Source: Smittium mucronatum (Eukaryota > Kickxellomycota > Harpellomycetes > Harpellales > Legeriomycetaceae). Taken from it: 22,653 nucleotides of DNA. Numbering within the stretch: position 1 is the first letter of the stretch; each line of letters begins with the position of its first letter. Positions 1 to 9,000 of the stretch are shown here, piece by piece. The translations under genes and the position numbers were made by a program. The DNA lies in contig LSSL01002051.1 in assembly GCA_001953115.1 (NCBI GenBank), positions 1 to 22,653 on the forward strand, written 5' to 3'. Under the pieces are notes generated by a model. It saw only the letters and a program-made list of their open reading frames with translations, had not been told where the DNA came from and did no database searches.

Positions 1-1639
1 ATCGATAAGAAATACGAAATTCTAGTCAAAGAGCAAGCCGGATTTCGGAATTTTGAGGAGTGCGCCGCTCAAGCGACCATCCTATACGAAATTTCTTGGC
101 GAAGATAAATTAAAAATAAAAAAACTTTCATATGCTATATCGACTATAGCAAAGCCTACGACCGAGTGCCCCACAGCACACTGCTGTACAAACTGAAGGC
201 CATTGAGCATAGAGGGAAGTTACTCAATGTTGTCTGTGGCCTGAATGGGTCACCGAAAATATCTGTTGGAATTAGAAATAATTTCTCCAAACCCACCGAC
301 TACCTATGTGGGCTCCGACAAGGCTGCCCAGCCTCACCAATACTTTTCGATTTTTATATTAACGATCTTTTCAAGGGCATTCAAGGAGTATATGTCCCTG
401 GGCTCACCTCTAGGATACCTGGGCTGCTCTTTGCTGACGACGTCGTGCTATTGGCAGAATCAGAGGCTGATATGTAAATTGCATTAAATCAAATTACTGA
501 TTGGTCTAACACATGGGAAATGACTGTGAATGCATTCAAGTGCGGTGCAATGAATGTCGCCGGTCCCCAATCTTCCGATCTGACACTACAAGGTCAAAAA
601 ATCCCAAAAACTGATCAGTACACATATTTGGGCTATATAATGAACTATAAATGGGACGTGTCCGGGACCACCAAAAACAATAAATCGAAGGTTAGAAAGG
701 CATTCTACGCTGCATATATCTTCTTTAAGCAGTATAGAGTACCTGTTCGCCTAAAAATAAAATTAATAAAAATCGGTTTATATTCCTATTGGCTGTTACA
801 GAGGCGAGAAATTTGGCATGGGCGAAGCCAGAGTCAATCCGATCCTGGCCGAAATCGACAATGCAATCCGACTGGTTGCCAATGTGAGTAAGTATGCTGC
901 CATGAAGCGGGTCAGAGCAGAGCTGGAGATAAAATCAATCTTCTTAAAAACCAGCACTTCTCGAGAGCAAGCATATCACAAATGGTCAAGCTTAAAAACT
1001 TGGATAACCGGTCTCATTAAGTCGCCCATCAAGGCTAGAATGGCCGCCTGGGTGACCGGCAGTGCAAGATTGATAAAAAAATTTGTGTAAAAAATCCAAA
1101 AGGTGAAAAAACTATCACCATAATCGACAGAAAAAATAAAAATAACCGGTCTAAAATCCACCAGTGACAGTGGATCGAAATGTCGGCGGAAAAGGAAACT
1201 AGATTAATCTTCAGCCGCTGTACCCTGACCTGAAACTTGGCCTCCAGGAAATTGGGAAAATGCGAATGGGGACCTTCCGGACCGTCCAGCGACTATCAAA
1301 TATGAAATTTTTAGATGAAAAATTCAAAAAAAATTGTCCCTTCTGCAAAAAGCGATGTGCCCGAAACTGTCGACCACACCTTATTAAATTGCTCTCGATG
1401 GGGCATACAACGAAATGAGACGATCTGCCGGTTCATACCTGCACTGATCCGCTCAGACATAATAAATCAACCTTTTAATTTCAATGAATCCCAGTTGGGG
1501 CTAGTTGGAAAACTCCTTGGGGGGGGGGTCTAAACATAATTTAAGTCAGCTACAATCTGACACCGCTGATCATAAATTTGTGTTATTAACAGCCAAATTT
1601 CTGATTGGCATCCGCGTCCCAGGAACACTTAAGCTATAG
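1..1639 (+). pseudogene. LINE reverse transcriptase (ORF2), broken
   Basis: The product would have been the element's reverse transcriptase, which primes on nicked target DNA. Frame 1 opens with EQAGFR, then DYSKAYDRVPH (RT motif A, from 148), GLRQGCPASP (motif B) and LLFADDVVLL (motif C, with FADD as the catalytic box). In-frame TAA stops lie at 106-108 and 475-477. The frame shifts to +2 near 790-818 (FGMGEARVNP follows), back to frame 1 near 1070, to frame 3 after TGA at 1165-1167, to frame 1 near 1347, and to frame 2 at the ten-G run 1519-1528. It ends at TAG 1637-1639. A C-terminal CCHC finger is readable: Cys codons at 1335 and 1344, His at 1375, Cys at 1390. TAG at 1200-1202 replaces a Trp codon kept in the copy near 22.37 kb. 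It cannot be translated as one protein. Confidence 0.9.
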
Positions 1640-1735
1640 AGTTTAAGTAATTCACAAGCTCCCTTGAATCAATGCCCTCGAGTTATGGATCTGTTAGAGC
1701 GGCAGAGGAGAGTTAAGTGAAATTTTTTTGAATAG
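1..1735 (+). mobile_element. Non-LTR (LINE) retrotransposon, 5'-cut by the window edge, degenerate
   Basis: This is the 3' part of a LINE-type element. It runs from the middle of the reverse transcriptase to the C-terminal zinc finger and a short 3' untranslated tail. The region is clearly GC-richer than the AT desert that follows. The right end is approximate: the motif GGCAGAGGAG at 1701-1710 recurs in the tail at 22229-22238, and the sequence turns AT-rich by about 1735. No terminal repeats or target-site duplication could be identified. The left end lies outside the window, so the endonuclease and any ORF1 are not visible. A second copy of 1103-1485 is present at 22271-22653. Confidence 0.92.
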
Positions 1736-2558
1736 GTTTTTAGAAATTTTTAATAAATTAAAATGAATTTCTCGTAAAAAAATAGCTTTAATTAATCTTG
1801 GAAAAAAAACCTAGGTAAAAAAGAGAATACCTCGAGAATTCCCTATATTTATATAATGGCATTTCTTGAAAACAAAAAATCTGAGTTCAATTAAGCCGTA
1901 AATGATGTCATTATAAATAATAATAATAATAAAAATCAATGGCGCTAACTTCATTAATCTGAAAGATGTTATATCACAAAGTCGAGAATATATTTTGAAA
2001 AAATTCTGATTTCTGTTAACACTTTGAAGTAGAAAACATCGAAACATTTCGATTAAGGTATTATTATCAAATCTTCTTCCAAATAGGATGCGATTGATGG
2101 AGATTCGAACCCATTGAAATAGAATAAAACCGATTTTAACAGGAAAGAGAACATAGAAACTGAAATTTCGTAGTTTTATGATTTTGATTTGAACGATCAT
2201 TATGATACCACACAAAATATTTTATAATTGGATCGACGTAGAATTACAACTAACATTTATTATATTTATGGGCAGATAAATATTTAGTATTGCTGTATTA
2301 TTGGATAAAAAAACCGGAAATCAAAAACCAATAAAAAAAATTGAAACAAATAAGCTATCAAAAGTTTGTATTAAATTGAAACTACATACTAGTTTTACCC
2401 TTATCATCTTTTCTTTCGATCGGGTACTCTACCAGAATATAGCTTTTCAATTTGCAAAAAATTTCATACGGAATTTATGTTGCTTCAAAAAAAAAGAAAT
2501 CCCCCAAGAATTAGTCAATATAGTGAGTAAATAAACCGATAAAGTCAAAAAACATCAC
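1736..2558. other. AT-rich spacer and possible 5' part of the DIRS-like element
   Basis: No recognisable gene. A short (AAT)n run lies at about 1916-1933. A 134-codon open stretch on the minus strand (1811-2215) is isoleucine- and phenylalanine-rich and matches no family I know. A + strand frame free of stops from 2301 to 2531 is in the same frame as the gag-like relic that starts at 2559, separated only by TAA at 2532-2534. It could be the N-terminal end of that protein, but I recognise no motif in it. There is no ATG at 2301 (the codon is TTG). Confidence 0.4.
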
Positions 2559-2962
2559 ATGACCCCCCCACCCCCAATAGGGAACTTTTGTTACATTTTT
2601 TCAAATAGGATCGAGTTTACTAAATTTGCTGTTTACCTCGGTATTAAGGAGGAATTTCCGTCAATCAAAGAGGTCTTCATTAGAACACCACTGAATGATT
2701 CAGCTCCAATCTCAATAAAGAAAGTAAATTATACACTTTATGTAATTAAAGAAGCTCTTGCTCAAGCAACCAGAACTATTTATATAATTTTCATCAAAAA
2801 ATCTAAGAGAATTCTTGGTTAAGTAGATCCAAGAGTCATGAAATCAAATCTGATAGTGCAATGAAGGCTCTTTTGGCCTAATTCGCTGTCACAGAAACCC
2901 AATTCAGCTTAGAAAATTTGCATAAAGCTTTTTAAATCCATAGTAAGCCCATCCAATTATAG
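2559..2962 (+). pseudogene. Gag-like N-terminal relic of the DIRS-like element
   Basis: Frame 3 reads without a stop from 2559 to 2819 and contains FIRTPLNDSAP, then SIKKVNYTLYVIKEALAQAT. After TAA at 2820-2822 the same frame gives VDPRVMKSN up to TGA at 2862. The reading then moves to frame 2 (2855-2962) with SAMKALLA, stop, ETQFSLENLHKAF, stop, SKPIQL. This order of short blocks resembles the N-terminal gag-like region of polyproteins abundant in Harpellales fungi, which I recall only in outline. In such elements the protein is thought to form the RNA-packaging particle. The spacing between the first blocks suggests an internal deletion. The match is moderate and would need a profile search. 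Confidence 0.55.
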
Positions 2963-3215
2963 AATATAACTTAATTTGGTGACAGGGTTTTCTATTTCCA
3001 GAAAAAATTTCTTGGAAAGGTTCACGGATACAGGAGGAAGTCTCACTAGAGACCAAAAAGATACACCCAGTAGAAGTTTGCCTAGCTATACTCAAGAAAT
3101 CCTGGTATAAAAAAAATATTAGCAACTGGGTTAGGAGCATAGTGTCGAAGGAATTAAAATATCTTTCAAGAACCCAAACTCTCAGATGTCGAATCAGTCG
3201 TCGTTAAAAAAGAAA

Positions 3216-4222
3216 ATTCGGCATAGAGACGGGAAGATTGCCGCTTAGTTGGCGGTTTTTTCATTAAAATTGGCTGATTTTTTTTTTTTCAAAAATGAAA
3301 TTTTCGAAAACAGCAAGAGCGCTTCACGTCCAGGCTTTACAGTGGACCCTACGGGTACTCATTTGTAATATACTACGTATCTTTTCAGAGGAAATTTGAG
3401 CATTAATTCCAGTAATGTTCTTTCGGATGAAGTTTTCTGAATATTGTCGAAAAAAATCAACAAGTAAATAAATCCATGAGATACAGGCTTTTAAAACAAT
3501 CTTTTCAGATTTCATAAGAAGAAATGAAATCTGAAGCCAGTTCCAGAATTTTTTAAGCTCGGTATTAATATGGAAGAGCAGAATTTCTAGACAGAAAATC
3601 TGTTAAAAATCTTCTGTAATATTCACAGAAAAGACTAACTATCGTCTGTAGGCGTTCAGGATGCATTTATACAAATTATGATATACATGAAGTAATATAA
3701 GTACCTATATGTTTGTTGTGGCAGCTTCTATGTACAGTTCTGCGTCCTAACATCCAAGCTATCGTTGAACCCATTATTATCTAAAAAGGTTCTTTAGCCT
3801 GTCCTGATATGGCCCAAGTCCAATGGTAAGCAGGCTCAGATAACTTAAATGATCCCCTGATGTTAGGAGGGATATGTAAAATGCGTGTTACTATCACGCC
3901 CTCAATATAATTTAATCTTTCGGAGCTTCGATTCAAGATAAACAAAGATAAATCGTCTATCTTTTCATCCCAATCAATCACGCGACTGTGTATAGTTTTC
4001 AAAATCAGGAAAGTGACAATCAAGGTCCCGCCTATCAAGATAAGGGTCTTAAAAAAAAGATTCTAGAAAATAAAAAACGCTGGCTAGGCGACATCTAGAT
4101 TTCTGGTGAGCTTTATCAGGAAATCTTAGTCCATTTAAATAGCGCTACTTCCTGAAAATATTACGCTTTTCAGGAATCTTTAACTCAAGGATAATTCACT
4201 TTCAAAAATGATAATATGTAAA
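3216..4222 (+). pseudogene. DIRS-type reverse transcriptase relic
   Basis: The segment starts near GKIAA(stop)LAVF (3231-3260), comparable to the GGRL..F block before DIRS reverse transcriptases. Frame 3 from 3528 reads NLKPVPEFFKLGIN (like LRPVLNLKKLN). It continues with SVGVQDAFIQI, where the motif A Asp is replaced by Gly (GGC, 3651-3653), then KYL, then VLTSKLSLNPL (3744-3776), a decayed VLPFGLS motif. Frame 2 then carries NLNDPLMLG (3842-3868), which corresponds to YLDD-LLILG with Tyr to Asn and the first Asp to Asn (AAT, 3848-3850). Further on, MTIKVPP-like and LDF..ALSGNLS-like stretches fit the C-terminal connection region. With both catalytic aspartates altered it cannot be active, whatever the frame. 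Confidence 0.75.
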
Positions 4223-4670
4223 ATGGCAGTAGTTCTGACTAAACCCACAATAAAGAACCTATTATTCTACAAGAAAAAGCTGGAAATATGGAAAAAGCTC
4301 ACATTTTTTCCCAATATGTCAGAATTAGAAATTATCACTTATTACAGACACAAAGACTGAGAGATAGTAGTAGGATTCCACATGCAATCGATATAATAAA
4401 AAATATTCGAGGAAAAGATGAACATAAGCTGCAAAGAGCTTCTAGCAGTACTATATGCCTTAAAAATAAAGAGCTTGGTGGTTTTTAATCTTTAGTTTAT
4501 TGGTACAATACGTAAACACAGGAATAAATAAGAAATTTTGGAGAGAAAACTTCCAAACCACTCAAAATAGTAGAATAAATTTGGGTGCACCACTAAAAAA
4601 AATTAATTCAAGGCTTCAAGCTACATACGTTCCTCAGTTCTCAATGCAGTAGATGCACTAAGCAGACTGA
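4223..4670 (+). pseudogene. DIRS-type RNase H relic
   Basis: Frame 2 reads VVLTKPTIKNLLF and LEIWKKLTFFPNMSELEI, which matches the region just before RNase H in DIRS-like elements (an ...ELEI.TDAS pattern). TGA at 4358-4360 and paired TAA at 4394-4399 interrupt it. The next block NISCKELLAVLYALKIKSLV (KELLAVLYAL at 4433-4462) is the RNase H helix bearing the conserved Glu, and it is well kept. After TAG at 4493-4495 the reading moves to frame 3 (4500-4649), ending SRLQATYVPQFS. It then returns to frame 2 with VDALSRL (4649-4669), the usual end of the RNase H region. The first catalytic Asp of the TDAS motif is not preserved. Confidence 0.75.
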
Positions 4671-5140
4671 CTGCTCAGACTGAATATTCTCAATAAAAAG
4701 AGATATTAAACATCAAGAGCTTAGTATACGACCGGAATGACTTGGATCTGTCAGCGTCTAGCCTGAACAAGAAATTGGAGACCTAATTCAGTTGGCTTCC
4801 GGATAAAAAGACTTTGGGACTAAATATACTGACATAAAATTCAAGATATCTCGAGAGCTCTTACTGCTTCCCACCATGAAGTCTGATATCCAAGGTAATG
4901 TAGAGTGTTCACCGAGAAATAATAATAATTACGATAATAAAACCTATTTGAAGTTCTGAAATCTGGTTTCTAGACCTTATGGCTCTGTTAACATCTCAAA
5001 ATTCAATTTTTCAGGTAAAAAAGATCGTACCAGATTCGAAAATTTGGAAATCGTCGGATTCGGAAAATATTCATTGGATCTTGATGGCCTTGAAAAACGG
5101 TGGATTTTTCAAACAACTCAAGGTATTGGAAATTAAATAG
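4670..5140 (+). pseudogene. Linker between RNase H and recombinase of the DIRS-like element
   Basis: Frame 2 continues from DALSRL through TAQTEYSQ, DRNDLDLSASSLNKKLE, FSWLPDKKTLGLN (from 4787), SSYCFPP, SLISKV, IWFLDLMALL and IVPDSKIWKS to TAG at 5138-5140. The pattern D.DLFA..N..L..F.SW.PD....G.NAL, then PPW.LI, is the spacer that follows RNase H in DIRS-type elements. Internal stops occur at 4694, 4784, 4877 and 4949, among others. Those at 4877 and 4949 (both TGA) stand where the family has Trp, so each can be explained by one G to A change. The frame is otherwise kept over about 170 codons, which marks this as old coding sequence. Confidence 0.75.
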
Positions 5141-6063
5141 CTGAAATTTCCCTTTCGGAAGAACTAAGTGTCAGGTGTAGATCCAGGAAAAGCTCTATCC
5201 ATCGGTGTTTTCTAGATTTTAGGATATCAAATGGTATTTAAACTGCGATAGTCGCCCCTCAGATAATCAACCTCATGAAGACGGTATAAACAGTGCAAAA
5301 CTGAAATTAGGCTCGATAAATACAATAAGTTCCACTCTTGTAAAATTGACTGATCATTCTACGAAACTGTCAAAAAAAAAATTTTCCGTAAACTAAAAAA
5401 AATTGATGATTCATTAATTAAATCATTTCCTGGGCCAAAAATGGATATAACTCCGGTTTTAGACCTATTAATAGAATGAGTACCATCAGCCAGCCTCTCG
5501 AATAAGAAAATTACTGTTAAAATGTGTTTTTTTAGGGCTAACAGGATTTTTTAGAGCCAACGATATACACAGTATCTATGAATAACGGATGAAGATGGTT
5601 GCGAGAGTACTAAACCCGGTTTTGGCAGCAACAAAAGAAAAAAAAGTGGCCGTTTTATGAAAATTCCTTTCAGATAGTTCTCTTTAAGGTAATATTTTAT
5701 ACCAGGGGGTAGCGTACTCGGGTTTTAAGAAAAGTTTGGCCGACAAAATTTACCCAAACCTTAACCCCAAATATAGTAAGTGGATAATAATATATTGAAA
5801 ATATTTATAATGATAGATAAAAAAATTTATCAGCTGACCTCATATCTTGGAATATGAGATCCATGTCCGACCTAACAAGCCGTATCCCCGAAAAAAACAT
5901 AGAAAAATATAGTCATCGGGGATTAACTCACCGCAAATTCCAGGGTATCCTCAGATTAAATATTTTCACATAATTTCGGCCGAGATATTCCATCTTTGAT
6001 ACCTAATATCGACATAAAAGAAATTCATCGAATAGCTTGACTAACTAAATATTAAATTTTTAG
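5141..6063 (+). pseudogene. Tyrosine recombinase relic of the DIRS-like element
   Basis: This would have been the recombinase that inserts the circular DNA form. The recognisable part starts near 5357. Frame 2 holds TVKKKIFRKLKKIDDS, then MDITPVLDLLIE (5441-5476), a TGA at 5477-5479 where the family has Trp, then SASLSNKKITVK. A shift near 5525-5535 leads to frame 3: LTGFFRANDIHSI (5538-5576), the box I block with its Arg as AGA at 5553-5555. Frame 3 also gives VAYSGFKKSLADKI (5709-5750). Frame 1 gives SWNMRSMSDL and then SIFDT(TAA)YRHKRNSSNSLTN (5989-6039), the C-terminal block with the nucleophile region. One of the two adjacent tyrosines is now TAA (6004-6006). TAG at 6061-6063 may be near the original end. 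Confidence 0.75.
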
Positions 6064-9000
6064 TAACTTAAATGATTTTTCACAGAGCATAATTTTAGAA
6101 CTATTAGAGCCATTTAGGGTGAATATTTATCCATAATATAATATTGGAGGGGAAAAATTAAGCCCCAATCACCTGTTAAAATTTACCTTTGCTGAAAGAA
6201 GATATGGATAACACTAACGTATACTTACCATTATATGTATAATTTTTTCATTAATTTATTTTATTTTATTTTTCTGTAATTTTATATTTATTTATATCAA
6301 ATAAAATGGTGATACTTAATAATCTTTCCTTATCTCAATTAATATGAATAAATATTCCCTGTAAAGAGCTATATTGATTCTACAATTATCAGTATTAATC
6401 AAATCTTATATGCAATTTTTTTGCTGTTTTCTGTTAATGAGGTAAGTGGTCGATTATTAGATTATTAGATTATTAGATTATTAGATCTGATATGATTCTT
6501 TGGTAATCCATATGTTGAGAAATTTCCATTAATCTTCTTTTTTTTATAATAGGGGGTTTTCGAAGTAACATTTACGTTGTCTCTGCTTAGTGGTAATATC
6601 CATAATTTTTCAAAAAATGAAATTTTTTCCGACATAAATAGCAAGTAAAGTCTCTAGGGTTATAAGAGTTATCTTTTTTTTATTAGTTATGATAGTATCG
6701 AAAAAAGATCTGTAAGATTAGAAATTTTCTTAGTGTTATCTGTGATATTCTTTTTTTAATCTTTTTTTGGTTTCTTCATAAACCTACTGTTATAATATTT
6801 GCAACACTTATTTAAGAATTTTTAAAATGGGAAAATCTTTTATTAATTATTTATGATAATTTTTTATCTATATCAAACTTATAGAAAATTTTCTATAGAT
6901 ATTTATTCACATTTAGCCAATATATCTAGAAGGTTTTCGGACACGCATTTGAGTGTACTAATCCATTTTGGAGTGTTTCTGTATAATAATTCACTTATCT
7001 ATTAGACTCATGATGGGGTTGTATGCCTTCTTTTTCATTTAAATTTATAATATTAAATCTTCTTCCGAATCTTCTTTTTCTTTTTTGAATTCTTAGCTAA
7101 TTTTTTAAGCCATGTATTCGGTGCTGGTTACGTATCTTTGGCTATTGGCAGCAAATTTAGATTCCAAGTTGCTGCTTCACCTATAATAAATAACTTTAAT
7201 AGGTCCAATCCGTCAATAATGATAATATACCATCGTTTTAAATATTTTCTTTTAATTAGTGGAAAATATAGATATTATATTAATAGGCTTAAAATATAAA
7301 AAATAGATATAATAATAGCACTATTAGCATTATATATTAGTTGGCCGGTAGTTCAAATATGAAATATTGGGAATCAAAAATAATTTTTTATTAGTTTAAA
7401 TAGGAATTGATACCTAACTTGACATTTGAAGTTTTTTTAAAAGTAATTCATTCAATCAAAAAAATCATTTGACTTTTCAATATCTAAATAATTTCACATT
7501 TAAAATATATTCAGTTTCTCGTGTTTATAACAATTCTATTAAAAAAAATCCAATACTTACCAATATAGATATATGAATACTCAAATTATTAACACATCCA
7601 ATGTTATTTATAGCATCAGAAATCTCAAATATTTCTCACTAACTCCTACTTCAGAGGTTGAGTTATTAACTGATAACTCATAAGAAGTTTTTTTCCCCAT
7701 GATTTTAAAGTTTCAAATTATTTAATATTTCCATTGGATTTTGGAGGAAAAGTTAAACACAGATGTATTTAAATTTGTTTTCTGGATTTTCAATCTTAAT
7801 AATTTCATAATCTCGAGCTGGTAAACGGAATTTTTTTTAGTAATTTTTATTGTAAAGGTTATTATATGAATGCAATAAACAATAATTATTTACAAGTAAA
7901 TGACTAATTTTCTTGTAGTACCTTTGTTTTTCAAAAAAAATACTTTTATTTTAATTTTTAGCAGTTTTATAATAACATAAATATAGCTCAAAATGCTAAA
8001 ATACATTTTGTTTGGGCGGATTCTTAGTGATAAAAAGTTATTTTAGATTCATGTAATAACTCACTGGGAAAACTTGTCTAGACAAGCTGCCTCTTTCATC
8101 TGTCTTTGATTAGGTTTAAATATCAATAAAACTTTTAATTAAAATTCATCTTCTACAGATATTTTCTCCTTTTGGAATTAGCACCCTTTTTTTTAGATGT
8201 TTATATATAATAATTTTACGGGCTGTAAAAATAAAATTGTGAGCATTTTATTCAATAAAAACGGGTATATGTTTAAAATTTAGACCCAAATTTTTTATCG
8301 TATTTTTTATTTTAATTCTATTATTAAAAAATTTCCTGATAAGCCAAAAGGCACTCTTAAATCGAAGTAGACTATTTTTAATATTGGCTATTGTTTCATA
8401 ATTTTGTAATAAAATTGATTCAAATTTATATTATTAATTCACATAGATGTTTAATCCTGATGTTTCGCATATCATAAAATTTAAATTAAATAATTTCGTT
8501 AATATAGATTGTGTGGTATTTATTTCAAATATAAATAACCCCCTTTTTTTCGATTTTTTTTTCAAAAAAAACACGAATAATGAGAGTCGCATAAAATATT
8601 CTAAATTAACGGGCACTAATGCATAATTTATAAAAATTATATCATTAAATTTCCAGAGAAAATAAATTCGTAAATAATAAGGAGTTTTTTCAAAAGCTTA
8701 GAAATATTTCTAAAAAAATTTCTCAATAAAGTGAGATAAATGAGATTTTAATTTGTTTAAAAATTTATGGAGCTAAAAGCGCAATTTTAAATCACAGAAT
8801 TAAAACAAGAAATAAGTATTATCTAAGGGATTAAACAAGCTAAGTTCAATCAGTTTGAATAGCTGAAAGCGAATTTTTTTTTGGCATATTTATCGTATTA
8901 TGATTTTTCGAGCTTTTTTTAATGCTGAGGGGATCGGTTTTCGCATTATATATAGGAGATTGTACTTTCTATTTTTTAAATTAAGAAGATAAATTGGAGG

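Larger units (their letters stand above)
2559..6063 (+). mobile_element. Decayed DIRS-like tyrosine-recombinase retrotransposon
   Basis: Following frame changes along the + strand gives, in order: a gag-like segment, reverse transcriptase, RNase H, the linker typical of DIRS elements (DALSRL ... DLDL ... FSWLPDKK), and a tyrosine recombinase ending in FDT(stop)YRHKR. That order, and a recombinase in place of a DDE integrase, is the hallmark of DIRS/Ngaro-type elements. The domain frames are mostly frame 3 (2559-2864 and 3516-3830) and frame 2 (4205-5530), then frames 3 and 1 to the end. Stops of all three kinds and several frameshifts make it non-functional. No terminal repeats were found by eye, so the true ends may lie beyond the limits given. 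Family assignment rests on remembered motifs, not on a database search. Confidence 0.8.

Noticed and set aside
2087..2125. Minus-strand GGTTCGAATCT, a good match to a tRNA B box.
   Set aside because: The flanking bases do not form a proper T stem, and no A box or acceptor stem lies at the expected distance.
1811..2215. Minus-strand 134-codon open frame.
   Set aside because: Low-complexity, Ile- and Phe-rich, partly encoded by an (AAT)n run, with no motif and no flanking gene signals. Chance in AT-rich DNA is the simplest explanation.
3324..4038. Minus-strand open frames at 3324-3515 and 3781-4038.
   Set aside because: The + strand here carries reverse transcriptase motifs in the right order, so these are antisense shadows.
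4960..5241. A 92-codon + strand frame-1 stretch with one internal stop (GFGKYSLDLDGLEKRW) that looks like a protein.
   Set aside because: Frame 2 over the same bases continues the DIRS-like linker (IWFLDLMALL, IVPDSKIWKS) in line with both neighbours, so the frame-1 reading is a shadow.
1..6063. Alternative genetic code (reassigned stop codons) as an explanation for the many internal stops.
   Set aside because: All three stop codons occur, together with frameshifts and lost catalytic residues. The intact permease gene needs no reassignment.
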